DNA of 41,038 nucleotides from Bradyrhizobium sp. AUGA SZCCT0283 (lineage in GTDB: Bacteria > Pseudomonadota > Alphaproteobacteria > Rhizobiales > Xanthobacteraceae), in contig NZ_JAFCLU010000046.1 in NCBI RefSeq assembly GCF_018130385.1, forward strand, positions 1 through 41,038, written 5' to 3'. Shown one piece after another: positions 33,161 through 41,038 of this stretch (within the stretch, counting starts at the first letter, position 1; every line of letters starts with the position of its first letter). The translations under genes were made by a program, and so were the position numbers. Below the pieces are notes generated by a model. It was not told the DNA's origin and searched no databases. It saw nothing but the letters and a program-made list of their open reading frames with translations.

Positions 33161-35071
33161 ATGAATATCGAGCTACCGCGCAAGAAACTCGATCTGGCAT
33201 CGGCCATCGCCGAGGGCGATATCCGTGTGCTGCTGATGGTGCTGGTCCACATGACCGGCGACGAGCGCTGGCTGGAGCCGCCCTACAAGCCCAAGCGCGA
33301 CGTCCGCCTGATTCCAGACCCGCAAGCCGGCATGCCCAAGGAAATCCAGGCCGAAATCCGCGCTGCCGTGCTGAAGCTGTTCGAGAACGGGGAGCCGAAG
33401 CCGGTCATCACCGACCCCGGCAATGAGTTGATGCTGAAGATGATGCGCGCGACGCTCGGCGAGAACGTCACGCCGGAATATGCGCCATTGATGCGCGAGG
33501 AAATGGGTTTCATTCCCCGGGAGGCACGCTGGACCAAACCGCCTTCCGGTGAGAAGCTGGCGCAGCAACATGTCTTGATCGTCGGTGCCGGCGTCTGCGC
33601 CATCGCGCTGGGCGTTGCGCTTGGCCGGCTCGGCATCCCCTACACCATCGTCGAGAAAAACGACGAACTCGGCGGCACCTGGTACGTCAACCGCTATCCC
33701 GGCTGCGGCGTCGATACGCCTAACCATTCCTATTCCTTCTCGTTCGGCGCGCGAAATCCGTGGACGCGCTACTTCGCCCAGCGCCAGGAGTTGCTCGATT
33801 ACCTCAAGAAGGTCGCGCTCGAATACGACATCCGCAAACATCTCCGCCTCAACACCGAACTGACGTCGTCGCGCTGGGACGAGAGTAAGCGGCGCTGGAT
33901 CTCCACGTTGAAGACCGCCGATGGTGAGGAGATCGTTGAATCGACCACGCTGGTCAGCGCCATCGGCCAACTTAACGACCCCTCGCCCGCGCACTTCAAG
34001 GGCGAGGAGGATTTCAAGGGTGAGATGCTGCACTCAGCCTTGTGGTCCGATGATATCAAGCTCGACGGCAAGCATATCGCCGTCATCGGCACCGGCGCGA
34101 CCGCCATGCAACTGGTGCCGTCGATCGCCGACCGCGTCGCGTCCGTCACGGTCTATCAGCGGACCGCACAATGGGCGCGCCCCGTGGCAGGCTATTCCGA
34201 TCCCATCGCCGAAGGCGCACGGTGGCTGCTCGCGTATTTGCCGTTTTACGTGCAGTGGTATCGCTTCAACATGTTCTGGCGCTACGGCGATGGCCTGTTG
34301 CCGTTTCTGCGCAAGGACCCGGAATGGCCGCATCCGGAGCGTGCCGTCAACAAGGGCAACGACCGGCATCGCGAAGAGCTGACGGAATTCATCCTGTCCG
34401 AATTGAAGGACCGTCCCGACCTGATCGAGAAATGCGTGCCGACCTATCCGCCCTACGGCAAGCGCATCCTGCTCGACAATAACTGGTTCAAGACGCTGAC
34501 GAAGCCGAATGTCGAACTGGTCACCGACAAGATCGATCATTTTGCAAGCGACGGCATCGTTGCTTCGGACGGCAAATTGCGGCCGGCCGATGTCATCGTG
34601 ATTTCGACGGGCTTCAAGGTGACGGAGATGGCGGCACGGCTCAACATCAGCGGGCGTGACGGAAAGAATCTCAGAACGGCGTGGGCCAACGATAACCCGA
34701 CGGCCTATCTCGGCCTCACCGTGCCGGACTTTCCGAATTTCTTCGTGATGCTCGGTCCCAATTCAGGCCCCGCGCATGGCGGCAGCGTGATCTTCCAGTC
34801 GGAATGCCAGAGCCGCTACATCTCAGCTTGCCTCGTCGAAATGATGAAGCGTGATATCGCCGCGATCGATGTTCGCCCCGAGGCGCACGATCAATACATT
34901 CGGAAAGTGGATGCCGAGCATGAGCAGTTGATTTGGACTCACCCGGGCATGACCACCTATTACCGCAACGGCCAGGGCCGGGTTTTCTCGGCGATGCCAT
35001 GGCGATTCGTGGACTACTGGGCCATGACCCACGATCCCGATTTACGCGATTACCGGCAGACCAAAGTCTGA
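33161..35071 (+). CDS. Flavin-containing Baeyer-Villiger-type monooxygenase
   Basis: Predicted 636-residue FAD and NADPH enzyme that inserts oxygen next to a carbonyl. After an N-terminal extension of about 130 residues, as in 4-hydroxyacetophenone monooxygenase-like members, the FAD site reads LIVGAGVCAIALG (GAGVCA at 142-147), followed by GGTWYVNRYPGCGVD. The fingerprint F-x-G-x3-H-x3-W is met by FKGEMLHSALWS at 285-296, with Ser where Pro or Asp often follows. The NADPH site is VIGTGATAMQ at about 308-317. The ATG at 33161 was preferred to an open frame from 33116, which overlaps the SDR gene. It is the last gene of the operon. The substrate is unknown, probably a ketone. Confidence 0.9.
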   Translation: MNIELPRKKLDLASAIAEGDIRVLLMVLVHMTGDERWLEPPYKPKRDVRLIPDPQAGMPKEIQAEIRAAVLKLFENGEPKPVITDPGNELMLKMMRATLGENVTPEYAPLMREEMGFIPREARWTKPPSGEKLAQQHVLIVGAGVCAIALGVALGRLGIPYTIVEKNDELGGTWYVNRYPGCGVDTPNHSYSFSFGARNPWTRYFAQRQELLDYLKKVALEYDIRKHLRLNTELTSSRWDESKRRWISTLKTADGEEIVESTTLVSAIGQLNDPSPAHFKGEEDFKGEMLHSALWSDDIKLDGKHIAVIGTGATAMQLVPSIADRVASVTVYQRTAQWARPVAGYSDPIAEGARWLLAYLPFYVQWYRFNMFWRYGDGLLPFLRKDPEWPHPERAVNKGNDRHREELTEFILSELKDRPDLIEKCVPTYPPYGKRILLDNNWFKTLTKPNVELVTDKIDHFASDGIVASDGKLRPADVIVISTGFKVTEMAARLNISGRDGKNLRTAWANDNPTAYLGLTVPDFPNFFVMLGPNSGPAHGGSVIFQSECQSRYISACLVEMMKRDIAAIDVRPEAHDQYIRKVDAEHEQLIWTHPGMTTYYRNGQGRVFSAMPWRFVDYWAMTHDPDLRDYRQTKV

Positions 35072-35595
35072 CATTTGTTCCCCCGGAACCGGTGCATGTA
35101 TGCCGATGGGATAGCTTGACACCCGCCCGCATCTGCCGCACCATTTCCGTGCTGCACCTGATGGAGCCACGGAGCGTTTGGCTCCCTGCTTCGCAGGCAT
35201 TGACGTCCGCGGTCATATGATCAAGGCGGCACGCAGCGGGTGCGGACGAAAGTCCGTCGGCCAACTCTTGAGGAGGAGCATGACGCCACCGGATCAGACT
35301 GGTGACCTTGCTCATCGCAAGGTCGGGGTGCGGTCGAGGTCATAAGCAGCTGCCAGCCTCATTGCACCTTCAACAATTCGAACATATCCGCGGGACTGGA
35401 GCGCAAAGGCCACGCGCTGCCGGATCCTGAGATCACACTGGTGTCTACCAGAAATCCTTCGCCTATAACGAAGATGTCGGGCCCCGCGATGCTCTTATGC
35501 ACCGGGGCCCATTCGTTTTTGCAATGGCAACCCGCGCCGCATGGTTCCATGCTCCGATCGGATCGGATCCCGATCCGGTCGAACAAGGACACGCC
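35072..35595. other. Hairpin-rich gene-free stretch, candidate structured RNA
   Basis: About 520 bases after the monooxygenase gene. It holds a series of perfect short inverted repeats: GGAGCCA/TGGCTCC (35163-35185), CCTGC/GCAGG (35185-35197), CGGAC-GAAA-GTCCG (35243-35256), GACCTTGC/GCAAGGTC (35304-35324), AGCGC/GCGCT (35400-35418), CTGGT/ACCAG (35438-35451), CTTCG/CGAAG (35457-35473), then a terminator-like hairpin (35479-35510), and CGGATCG/CGATCCG (35559-35577). No known RNA family could be named. A minus-strand open frame crosses part of it, and its last 40 residues look protein-like, so decayed coding DNA is an alternative. Confidence 0.4.
35479..35520 (+). terminator. Rho-independent terminator-like hairpin
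   Basis: GGGCCCCG at 35479-35486 pairs perfectly with CGGGGCCC at 35503-35510 and is followed by ATTCGTTTTT. Being about 400 bases beyond the monooxygenase stop, it may end a separate small RNA or a long 3' untranslated region rather than the operon directly. Confidence 0.6.
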
Positions 35596-36225
35596 ATGGA
35601 TAGACCGCGCGTACGAATCTACACCGATTATAAGAGCCCCTACGCCTTCGTCGCCAACAAGCGGCTGTTCGAACTCGAGGAAGCTCATGGCGTCGAGCTC
35701 GAATGGCTGCCCTACACGCTGCGCATTCCCGAATTCATGGGCACGGTGGAAGAGCGCACGCCGCATTTCTGGCGCAAGGTGCGTTACGCCTACATGGACG
35801 CGCGCCGTTATGCCAACGCGCAGGGCCTCACCATGAAGGGGCCACGGCGCATCTATGATGCTTTCTATTCCAGCGCCGGCATGCTGTTCGCACAGCGCCA
35901 TGGCTTGTTCCGCCCCTATCACGACACAGTATTCCGGCGCTTCTGGAATCATGATCTCGAAATCGACGAGCTGTCGGACATTTCAGGCGTCATCGCGTCG
36001 GTCGGCGGTTCGGCCGAGGAATTCGAGGCCTACGTCCGCGGTCCGGCGCGGGCGGAGCACGACCGCATCATCGATGAAGCGGAAGCGCTCGGTGTGTTCG
36101 GCGTGCCGACCATGGTCTTCAACGGCGAATTGTTCTGGGGCGGCGATCGCATCGACATGCTGATCGAGCGCATCCAGAACCCGGCGTCGATCGCAACGTC
36201 GCTGGGCAGCCGTCACCGCAAGTAA
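35596..36225 (+). CDS. DsbA-family / 2-hydroxychromene-2-carboxylate isomerase-like protein
   Basis: Predicted 209-residue cytoplasmic thioredoxin-fold protein of the DsbA/GST-kappa group. The active-site position near the N-terminus reads YTDYKSPYAF, with Ser14-Pro15 in place of a CxxC, so it is not a dithiol oxidase; this is the form of HCCA isomerases, which use glutathione. The C-terminal GVFGVPTMVFNGELFWGGDR in shortened form (GVFGVPTMVF, FWGGDR) is the second family landmark. The ATG at 35596 has AAGGAC upstream and a 7-base hairpin in front of it; the open frame back to 35497 begins inside a terminator-like hairpin and was rejected. It converges with the GST-like gene 15 bases on. Confidence 0.85.
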   Translation: MDRPRVRIYTDYKSPYAFVANKRLFELEEAHGVELEWLPYTLRIPEFMGTVEERTPHFWRKVRYAYMDARRYANAQGLTMKGPRRIYDAFYSSAGMLFAQRHGLFRPYHDTVFRRFWNHDLEIDELSDISGVIASVGGSAEEFEAYVRGPARAEHDRIIDEAEALGVFGVPTMVFNGELFWGGDRIDMLIERIQNPASIATSLGSRHRK

Positions 36226-36240
36226 GACCGCCTCGTGCTT

Positions 36241-37254
36241 TCAGCTACTGCTAGCCAAATGCTGCCAGCACCCGGTGCGCTCCAGCACCGGCCGCAACAC
36301 AGCCCGGCTGTCCGCGTCGAGCGCTGAAAACTTGTCGCGAAGCTGCTGCAGGCACTTCACCTGATATTTGAACGGCGCCAGCGCATAAGGCAGGCCCCAA
36401 ACAATCATCTCCAGCCGCTCCACGCCTTTCGCAAACGCTCCTGCATTGGCGACCAGGAACGGCAGATAGAGTTCGCCTGATATCCTCAACAACGCCTCGA
36501 CCATGCCGCCGAGCGCGCGTTCGCGCGGATACCACTCGCCCTCCACGCCCGAGGCATCGTCCAGCCGCCGCACCCAGTGATCGGTGAATGGCGCTTTCGC
36601 GCGCATGATCCGCATCGGCGTCGGATCGGTCGCCATCTCGCTGAGCTGGCCGAACCAGGCGAAATCGGCGAGCGACGGCCGGCTGCCGAACAGATAATTG
36701 GTCATGCCGACGTGCGGCTCGAACGCCGCGAGCACCCGCAAGTAGCTCTCCTCCAGCAGCGGCTTGTTTTCCGCTGTCGCGCCGAGAATGACCATGCGCG
36801 AAATCTGCCGCTCGCGGAATTGCTCGATCTCTTCCGGGCTGCCGGTTTCGGCCTCCGACACCGACCACTCCTCGGCGGCCCAGCGCGAGACATAGGCCTG
36901 ATCTTCCGGATCCCACCAGCGATAGAGAAACAGCGGCTTCACCGCCCATTCGTCGGCGAGGTCTTCCAGGAGATCGCAAATAAACGCGACTGCCTTGTCA
37001 TCGGGAATGACGGAACGTTCCTTGTGACGGTTCTCCAGATCGTAAGCCAGCGTCGTGGTCTCGCCGCGATAGGTCCCATCAGGATACTGCAGCACCGGAA
37101 TCAGATTGGGCCGCAAATGTTCGGTCGCTTTCCGCAGCGCCTTGGTCATGATCACCCAGTCGAACGGAATCCTCCGGTAGCGGAGCAGCGCGCGCAGCTT
37201 GATGGCGTAGGGCGACGCGGTTGAGCCGATCAGCCGATAGCGTCCTTCGGTCAT
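36241..37254 (-). CDS. Glutathione S-transferase-like protein
   Basis: Predicted 337-residue protein. The N-terminal thioredoxin-like domain (about 5-85) shows STASPYAIKLRALLRY, the cis-Pro segment LIPVLQYPDGTYRGET (NLIPVLQYPDG), as in GSTs; the rest is helical and longer than the usual 200-230 residues, with SRPSLADFAWFGQL being the conserved N-capping region (RPSLADFA). No Cys is at the start of the active-site helix, so Ser may be used. The ATG at 37254 has GAGGTG at a spacing of eight; the open frame runs back to 37311. It is divergent from the class II aldolase gene. Substrate and true activity are unknown. Confidence 0.8.
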   Translation of the reverse strand: MTEGRYRLIGSTASPYAIKLRALLRYRRIPFDWVIMTKALRKATEHLRPNLIPVLQYPDGTYRGETTTLAYDLENRHKERSVIPDDKAVAFICDLLEDLADEWAVKPLFLYRWWDPEDQAYVSRWAAEEWSVSEAETGSPEEIEQFRERQISRMVILGATAENKPLLEESYLRVLAAFEPHVGMTNYLFGSRPSLADFAWFGQLSEMATDPTPMRIMRAKAPFTDHWVRRLDDASGVEGEWYPRERALGGMVEALLRISGELYLPFLVANAGAFAKGVERLEMIVWGLPYALAPFKYQVKCLQQLRDKFSALDADSRAVLRPVLERTGCWQHLASSS

Positions 37255-37418
37255 GGCATTCACCTCGCCCCGAGCCATAGCGCATTCGAATTTCACCCGC
37301 CAGACCTGCAATAACGCCTGCGGCCCTCGCCTTGCGGCGCAGCGAAATTTGCCGCTATCCTGCCGGCAAATGATCGGCCCCAGCGGGCTGGATAATTCCT
37401 CTCTGCGGAGAAACGTCC

Positions 37419-38213
37419 ATGAATCCTCCCGTCAGCTCGCCCGCCGTCAAAGTCATGAAATCCGTCCGTGAACAGGTGAGCCCGGAGGAATGGCAGGCGC
37501 GGGTCGATCTCGCGGCCTGCTATCGTCTCACCGCGATGTACGGCATGACCGAGATGGTGGCCAACCACATCTCCTGCCGGGTGCCGGGGACAACCGACCA
37601 ATTCCTGATCAACCCTTACGGCATGCTTTACGAAGAGATCGACGCTTCCAGCCTGATCAAGCTCGATGTCGAAGGCAACACGCTGTTCAATGCATCCGAC
37701 TATGACATCAACGTCGCCGGCTTCGTGATTCACAGCGCCATCCATATGGCCAAGCACGACATGGATTGCGTGGCGCATACGCACACGCCGGCCGGTATGG
37801 CCGTCTCGGCGATGGAATGCGGATTGTTGCCGCTGGCGCAGACCTCGATGCGGTTTCTCCACATCGCCTATCACGATTTCGAAGGCATCGCCGACAATGT
37901 CGACGAGCGCGAGCGGCTGGTGAGAGACCTCGGGGACAATGAAGCCATGATCTTGCGCAACCACGGCCTGCTCGTCGTCGGCCGTACCGTGCCGGCAGCG
38001 TTCAATGTGCTGTTTCGTCTCGAGCGCGCCTGCCAGGTGCAGGTCATGGCGTTGTCCTGCAACACCAAGCTGATCTACCCGCCGCAGAGCATCCTCGAAG
38101 ACACCTATGAGAGAATGCAGCCGAAACCCGGCCGGAGCACCCGTAACGGCGAACTCGCCTGGCCGGCGCTGCTGCGCAAGCTCGATCGCACCGATCCGTC
38201 GTATCGGAACTGA
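37419..38213 (+). CDS. Class II aldolase/adducin family protein
   Basis: Predicted 264-residue protein. The zinc-site histidines are visible: His105 in FVIHSAIH, His120 and His122 in CVAHTHT, and a later NHG (about residues 181-183) for the phosphate or metal region. The acid/base Glu that precedes the first zinc His in fuculose-phosphate aldolase is not present (Gly at that place), as in many adducin-like members, so an aldolase reaction is uncertain. The N-terminal YRLTAMYGMTEMVANHIS stretch (AMYGMTEMVANHIS) is the normal family opening. The ATG has a GGAG box eight bases upstream. No operon partner on this strand. Confidence 0.87.
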   Translation: MNPPVSSPAVKVMKSVREQVSPEEWQARVDLAACYRLTAMYGMTEMVANHISCRVPGTTDQFLINPYGMLYEEIDASSLIKLDVEGNTLFNASDYDINVAGFVIHSAIHMAKHDMDCVAHTHTPAGMAVSAMECGLLPLAQTSMRFLHIAYHDFEGIADNVDERERLVRDLGDNEAMILRNHGLLVVGRTVPAAFNVLFRLERACQVQVMALSCNTKLIYPPQSILEDTYERMQPKPGRSTRNGELAWPALLRKLDRTDPSYRN

Positions 38214-38337
38214 AGTCCGCCTCGTCAGGCACGTCCGCCCCCGCACGATCTTTGGGCGGAGCCTGCCTGTAATTTGATCGCACATCCCGTCGCTAAATCG
38301 CCGATGCTGATATCAGGCGTGGCGACAGGTGCGTCCG

Positions 38338-39279
38338 ATGAAGACATTCATTCGCGTGGTTGAATTGTGGGTGCCCGACCGAACCCGCACGCGGCTGGAA
38401 TTCGGCGGCTGTCTTTGCAGCGAGGAGTATTCGGAGTTCAAGGCGGTCAGCGAAAACGCCCTGTTCGCCTATGACGAAGGCCTTCCGGGCAAGGCCTGGG
38501 CCTCCGGCCATCCCGTCATCCTCACGGAATTCGCAAACTCCTACTTCAAGCGCACCGACGAGGCGATCGAAGCCGGCTTGACCTGCGGCGTGGCGCTGCC
38601 GGTCTTCGCCGGCGAATTCCTGATGGCCGTGATGGTGCTGTTCTGTGGCGACGACGAAAAGCACGTCGGCGCCATCGAGCTCTGGCACAACGATCCGGAA
38701 AAGTCGCACGAGATGGGCCTGGTCGACGGCTATTACGGCACCGCCGATATGTTCGAATTCAATTCGCGGCACACGAAGTTCCCGCGCGGGTTCGGCCTGC
38801 CCGGCCGTGCCTGGAAAGCCGGCATGCCGCTCATCATCAAGGACCTGCACAACGCCAAGAGTTTCCTGCGCTGGGAGGAAGCGAGCGAAATCGGGATCAA
38901 TTGCGGCGTCGGCATTCCCTACACGACGCCGCCGGATCAGACCTGGGTCATGACCTTCCTGTCGGCGCAGGCAACGCCGATCGCGAGACGCTTTGAAATC
39001 TGGGTGCCGAACCCGTCGCGAACGGAGCTGGTGTTTCATTCCGGCGACTGCAGCAAGAATGCCGATCTGGCCTCGCTTTACGCGTCAAAAACGATCCGCA
39101 AGGGCGAAGGCAGCATCGGCGGCGCCTGGGCGACGGGCATGCCCGCCATCAACGAGCATCTGAAGGTCGATGAATCGATCGCGGCGCAGTTGGCGCGCGC
39201 CGCCGGCATGAATCAGATCGTCGTTCTGCCGGTGATTGAGAATGCCCTGCTCAAGGCCGTGCTCGCCTGGTATCTCTGA
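38338..39279 (+). CDS. Tandem GAF-like domain protein
   Basis: Predicted 313-residue soluble protein with an internal repeat. The first copy has EGLPGKAWASGHPVILTEF (GLPGKAWASGHPVI) and then GLTCGVALPVF; the second has FGLPGRAWKAGMPLIIKDL (GLPGRAWKAGMPLI) and then GINCGVGIPY; a third, weaker copy near the C-terminus has GSIGGAWATGMPAI and QIVVLPV. This GLPGxAW...G(V/I)xxPV pattern is that of GAF domains, which bind small ligands. There is no kinase, cyclase or DNA-binding part, so its output is unknown. An upstream GTG at 38329 is an alternative start. It converges with the epoxide hydrolase gene. Confidence 0.72.
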   Translation: MKTFIRVVELWVPDRTRTRLEFGGCLCSEEYSEFKAVSENALFAYDEGLPGKAWASGHPVILTEFANSYFKRTDEAIEAGLTCGVALPVFAGEFLMAVMVLFCGDDEKHVGAIELWHNDPEKSHEMGLVDGYYGTADMFEFNSRHTKFPRGFGLPGRAWKAGMPLIIKDLHNAKSFLRWEEASEIGINCGVGIPYTTPPDQTWVMTFLSAQATPIARRFEIWVPNPSRTELVFHSGDCSKNADLASLYASKTIRKGEGSIGGAWATGMPAINEHLKVDESIAAQLARAAGMNQIVVLPVIENALLKAVLAWYL

Positions 39280-39295
39280 ACGGCCGCGCAACTGA

Positions 39296-40453
39296 TCAGG
39301 AGACAGGCGGCTGCCGCAGCGTCCTGAAATAGTTTCGCACCTCTCCGACGAACAGATCGGGCTGCTCGAATGCCGCGAAATGACCGCCCTTCGGCATTTC
39401 GCTCCAGTGCTGGATATTCGTGTAGCTCGCGTCCATCCACTTTCGCACCGGCGTGACGATCTCCTTGGGGAAGACGGCGACGCCCGTCGGTATCGTCACC
39501 TTGAACGGCGTGCGGCGCTTCGGCCCGAAACTCTCCCAATAAAGACGCGCGGATGACGCGGCGGTCGCCGTCACCCAATAGAGCATGACGTTGTCGAGCA
39601 ACTCGTCGCGGCCAAGGATGTTCTCGGGGTGGCCGTCGCAATCGGTCCAGGCCCAGAACTTTTCCAGAATCCATGCGGCCTGCCCGCTCGGCGAATCCGT
39701 CAAGCCGTATCCGAGTGTCTGTGGCCGGGTCGATTGCTGCTTGGAATAGCCGGAATCCCAGTCGGCGTAATATTCAATTCCCTTCAGCGCCCGCGCTTCC
39801 TCGGGCGTCGGCTGCCCTTCCACGCTGGGCCGCGTCGACATCGCCAACGTGATGTGAATGCCGGCGCAATGCTCGGCGTCCTGCGCGCCGAGTGCGGTGG
39901 TGACCGCCGACCCCCAGTCGCCGCCTTGCGCGCCATAGCGCGAATATCCAAGGCGATCCATCAACACCGCCCAACTTGACGCGATGCGACCAACGCCCCA
40001 GCCGGTTGTCTTCGGCTTCTCAGAAAAGCCGAAGCCGGGTAGCGACGGGCAAACGACATGAAATGCGTCGGCGGCGTTGCCGCCGTGCGCGGTCGGATCG
40101 GTCAAGGGCTCGATCACCTTGTGAAACTCGACCACGGAGCCCGGCCAGCCATGCGTGATGACCAGCGGCATCGCTTCCGGGTGCGGCGAGCGGACGTGCA
40201 GGAAATGAATGTCGAGCCCGTCGATTTCGGTGGTGAACTGCGCAAAGCGATTGAGCCGCGCCTCGCGCCCGCGCCAATCGTACTCTTCGGCCCAGTAGCC
40301 GCAGACGTCCTTGATCCATTTCAGCGGCGCGCCCTGGCTCCAGTCCTCGACCAGTTCGGCTTCCGGCCAGCGCGTGTTGCGCAGCCGCGATTTGAGATCG
40401 TCGAGAACGTCGTCGCCGATCGAAATGCGATAAGGTTTGATGTCAGCGCTCAT
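39296..40453 (-). CDS. Epoxide hydrolase (alpha/beta hydrolase fold)
   Basis: Predicted 385-residue cytoplasmic enzyme that opens epoxides to diols. The N-terminal epoxide-hydrolase region (residues 1-90, with RLRNTRWPEAE and LNRFAQFTTEIDGLDIHF in part) precedes the fold. The oxyanion motif HGWPGS is at 101-106, the nucleophile Asp179 in AQGGDWGS, and the catalytic His358 in KGGHFAAFEQP. GFGFSEKP follows the usual pattern. Length is typical for microsomal-type bacterial members. The ATG at 40453 lacks a strong ribosome-binding site but the start fits the family. It may detoxify epoxides from monooxygenase reactions. Confidence 0.92.
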   Translation of the reverse strand: MSADIKPYRISIGDDVLDDLKSRLRNTRWPEAELVEDWSQGAPLKWIKDVCGYWAEEYDWRGREARLNRFAQFTTEIDGLDIHFLHVRSPHPEAMPLVITHGWPGSVVEFHKVIEPLTDPTAHGGNAADAFHVVCPSLPGFGFSEKPKTTGWGVGRIASSWAVLMDRLGYSRYGAQGGDWGSAVTTALGAQDAEHCAGIHITLAMSTRPSVEGQPTPEEARALKGIEYYADWDSGYSKQQSTRPQTLGYGLTDSPSGQAAWILEKFWAWTDCDGHPENILGRDELLDNVMLYWVTATAASSARLYWESFGPKRRTPFKVTIPTGVAVFPKEIVTPVRKWMDASYTNIQHWSEMPKGGHFAAFEQPDLFVGEVRNYFRTLRQPPVS

Positions 40454-40816
40454 AAATGCCCCTTTTTAAAGCCCAGCCGGAGCTGCCGGGACGGATCTCA
40501 CAGGCGAAAATCATCGTCGCAGATGAGGCTGATATCAAGGGATCGGAGGAAGTACCGACTTTCGCGCTTGGGGACTTCGGAACTGTCACAAGCCGCGGCA
40601 GGCTAGCATCCCGTTCACACGGCGTGCTCGCGCTTGCCGGGCCGAACAGCCGTCCGCGGGATTTGGCAAGATCGGCTACGCGCCTCTACAGTCCTCCATT
40701 TGATGACGACTACAACCATCCGTTCGGCTGCCGGCAAATCCCCCAACCCACCCTTCAAGGTAAGTTAAGGATCTTATTAGCTCGAAAGAAGTCATGGTCC
40801 GGTGCAAAACGCCAAC
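40454..40816. other. Gene-free stretch before the VanZ-like gene
   Basis: About 360 bases. The plus-strand open frame 40456-40830 has no family resemblance and no ribosome-binding site. The stretch should hold the epoxide hydrolase promoter on the minus strand, but no convincing boxes were picked. Confidence 0.35.
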
Positions 40817-40987
40817 ATGAAGAGACGTAATACCCGGCTTGCCATGGCTGCGGCATGGATCGCAGTCATAGCGATCGCCTATGCAACGCTGACGCATGTC
40901 AGCTTTGTCTATGCCATCTACTTCAAGCTCTCGCCGTTCTTGATGCGCCCGGCGATGCAAAGTACGCATACGACGAAGACCGCCTGA
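40817..40987 (+). CDS. Short VanZ-like membrane protein, probably truncated
   Basis: Predicted 56-residue protein with one clear transmembrane segment (about 9-28, AMAAAWIAVIAIAYATLTHV) followed by FVYAIYFKLSPFLMRPAMQ, which reminds me of the first part of VanZ-family proteins in Bradyrhizobium. Such proteins are normally about 120 residues with four helices. Here the frame ends soon after, and another frame reads AKYAYDEDRLIDACAGAWLAL up to a TGA at 41020-41022, which looks like the end of a different protein. A deletion joining two genes, or a frameshift, is possible. A GTG at 40802 is an alternative start. Confidence 0.4.
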   Translation: MKRRNTRLAMAAAWIAVIAIAYATLTHVSFVYAIYFKLSPFLMRPAMQSTHTTKTA

Positions 40988-41038
40988 TTGACGCATGCGC
41001 GGGGGCGTGGCTAGCTCTATGATGGCGTTGCGCGAAGG

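Noticed and set aside
35438..35510. Purine riboswitch, suggested by the GTGTCTACC segment
   Set aside because: The closing P1 stem, the second hairpin and the loop-loop pairing bases are not in the right places.
35497..35595. N-terminal extension of the DsbA-like protein
   Set aside because: The alternative start lies inside the terminator-like hairpin and the added residues do not fit the family.

Overview
The window reads as chromosomal DNA of a high-GC alphaproteobacterium, most likely Bradyrhizobium or a close relative in the Nitrobacteraceae. The basis is gene style (many ABC importers, Liv-type transporters, acyl-CoA enzymes, ATGA-coupled starts) and my recollection of similar proteins; no database search was possible. 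No rRNA, tRNA, CRISPR array or intact insertion sequence was seen.

Region 1 (1-4050) is a worn stretch. It holds the 3' end of a metallo-beta-lactamase-fold hydrolase, an HD-domain protein, a Tat-exported truncated hemoglobin, and two broken genes: a Met-rich exported protein with an in-frame stop and a frameshift, and the end of an SbmA/YddA-like ABC ATPase with shifts.

Region 2 (3912-14521, minus strand) is a twelve-gene operon of about 10 kb. A carbohydrate or polyol ABC importer (binding protein, two permeases, a 67-residue membrane protein, two ATPases) is followed by dhaL, dhaM, HPr, enzyme I, a small HTH protein and dhaK. PEP can phosphorylate EI, then HPr, DhaM and DhaL-bound ADP, so imported or derived dihydroxyacetone would be phosphorylated by a private phosphorelay. 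A 9-bp-arm palindrome overlaps the predicted promoter and a terminator-like hairpin follows dhaK.

Region 3 (14.5-20.6 kb) has a glycoside hydrolase family 3 pseudogene with three lesions, then a DUF4173-type membrane protein and a CreBC-like two-component pair.

Region 4 (20.6-30.1 kb, minus strand) is a livKHMGF importer run straight into a CaiB/BaiF CoA-transferase, a crotonase, a MaoC hydratase and a CitE-like lyase, with a thiolase downstream. The set suggests uptake, CoA activation, hydration and C-C cleavage of a small organic acid; the logic resembles itaconate/citramalyl-CoA breakdown, but the substrate is not proven.

Region 5 (30.2-35.1 kb, plus strand) is an operon of acyl-CoA synthetase, TetR regulator, SDR dehydrogenase and Baeyer-Villiger-type monooxygenase, divergent from livK. 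It is followed by a hairpin-rich gene-free stretch (35.1-35.6 kb) ending in a terminator-like hairpin, a candidate structured RNA.

Region 6 (35.6-41 kb) holds single genes: a DsbA/HCCA-isomerase-like protein, a GST-like protein, a class II aldolase/adducin protein, a tandem GAF-like protein, an epoxide hydrolase and a short, probably truncated VanZ-like membrane protein.
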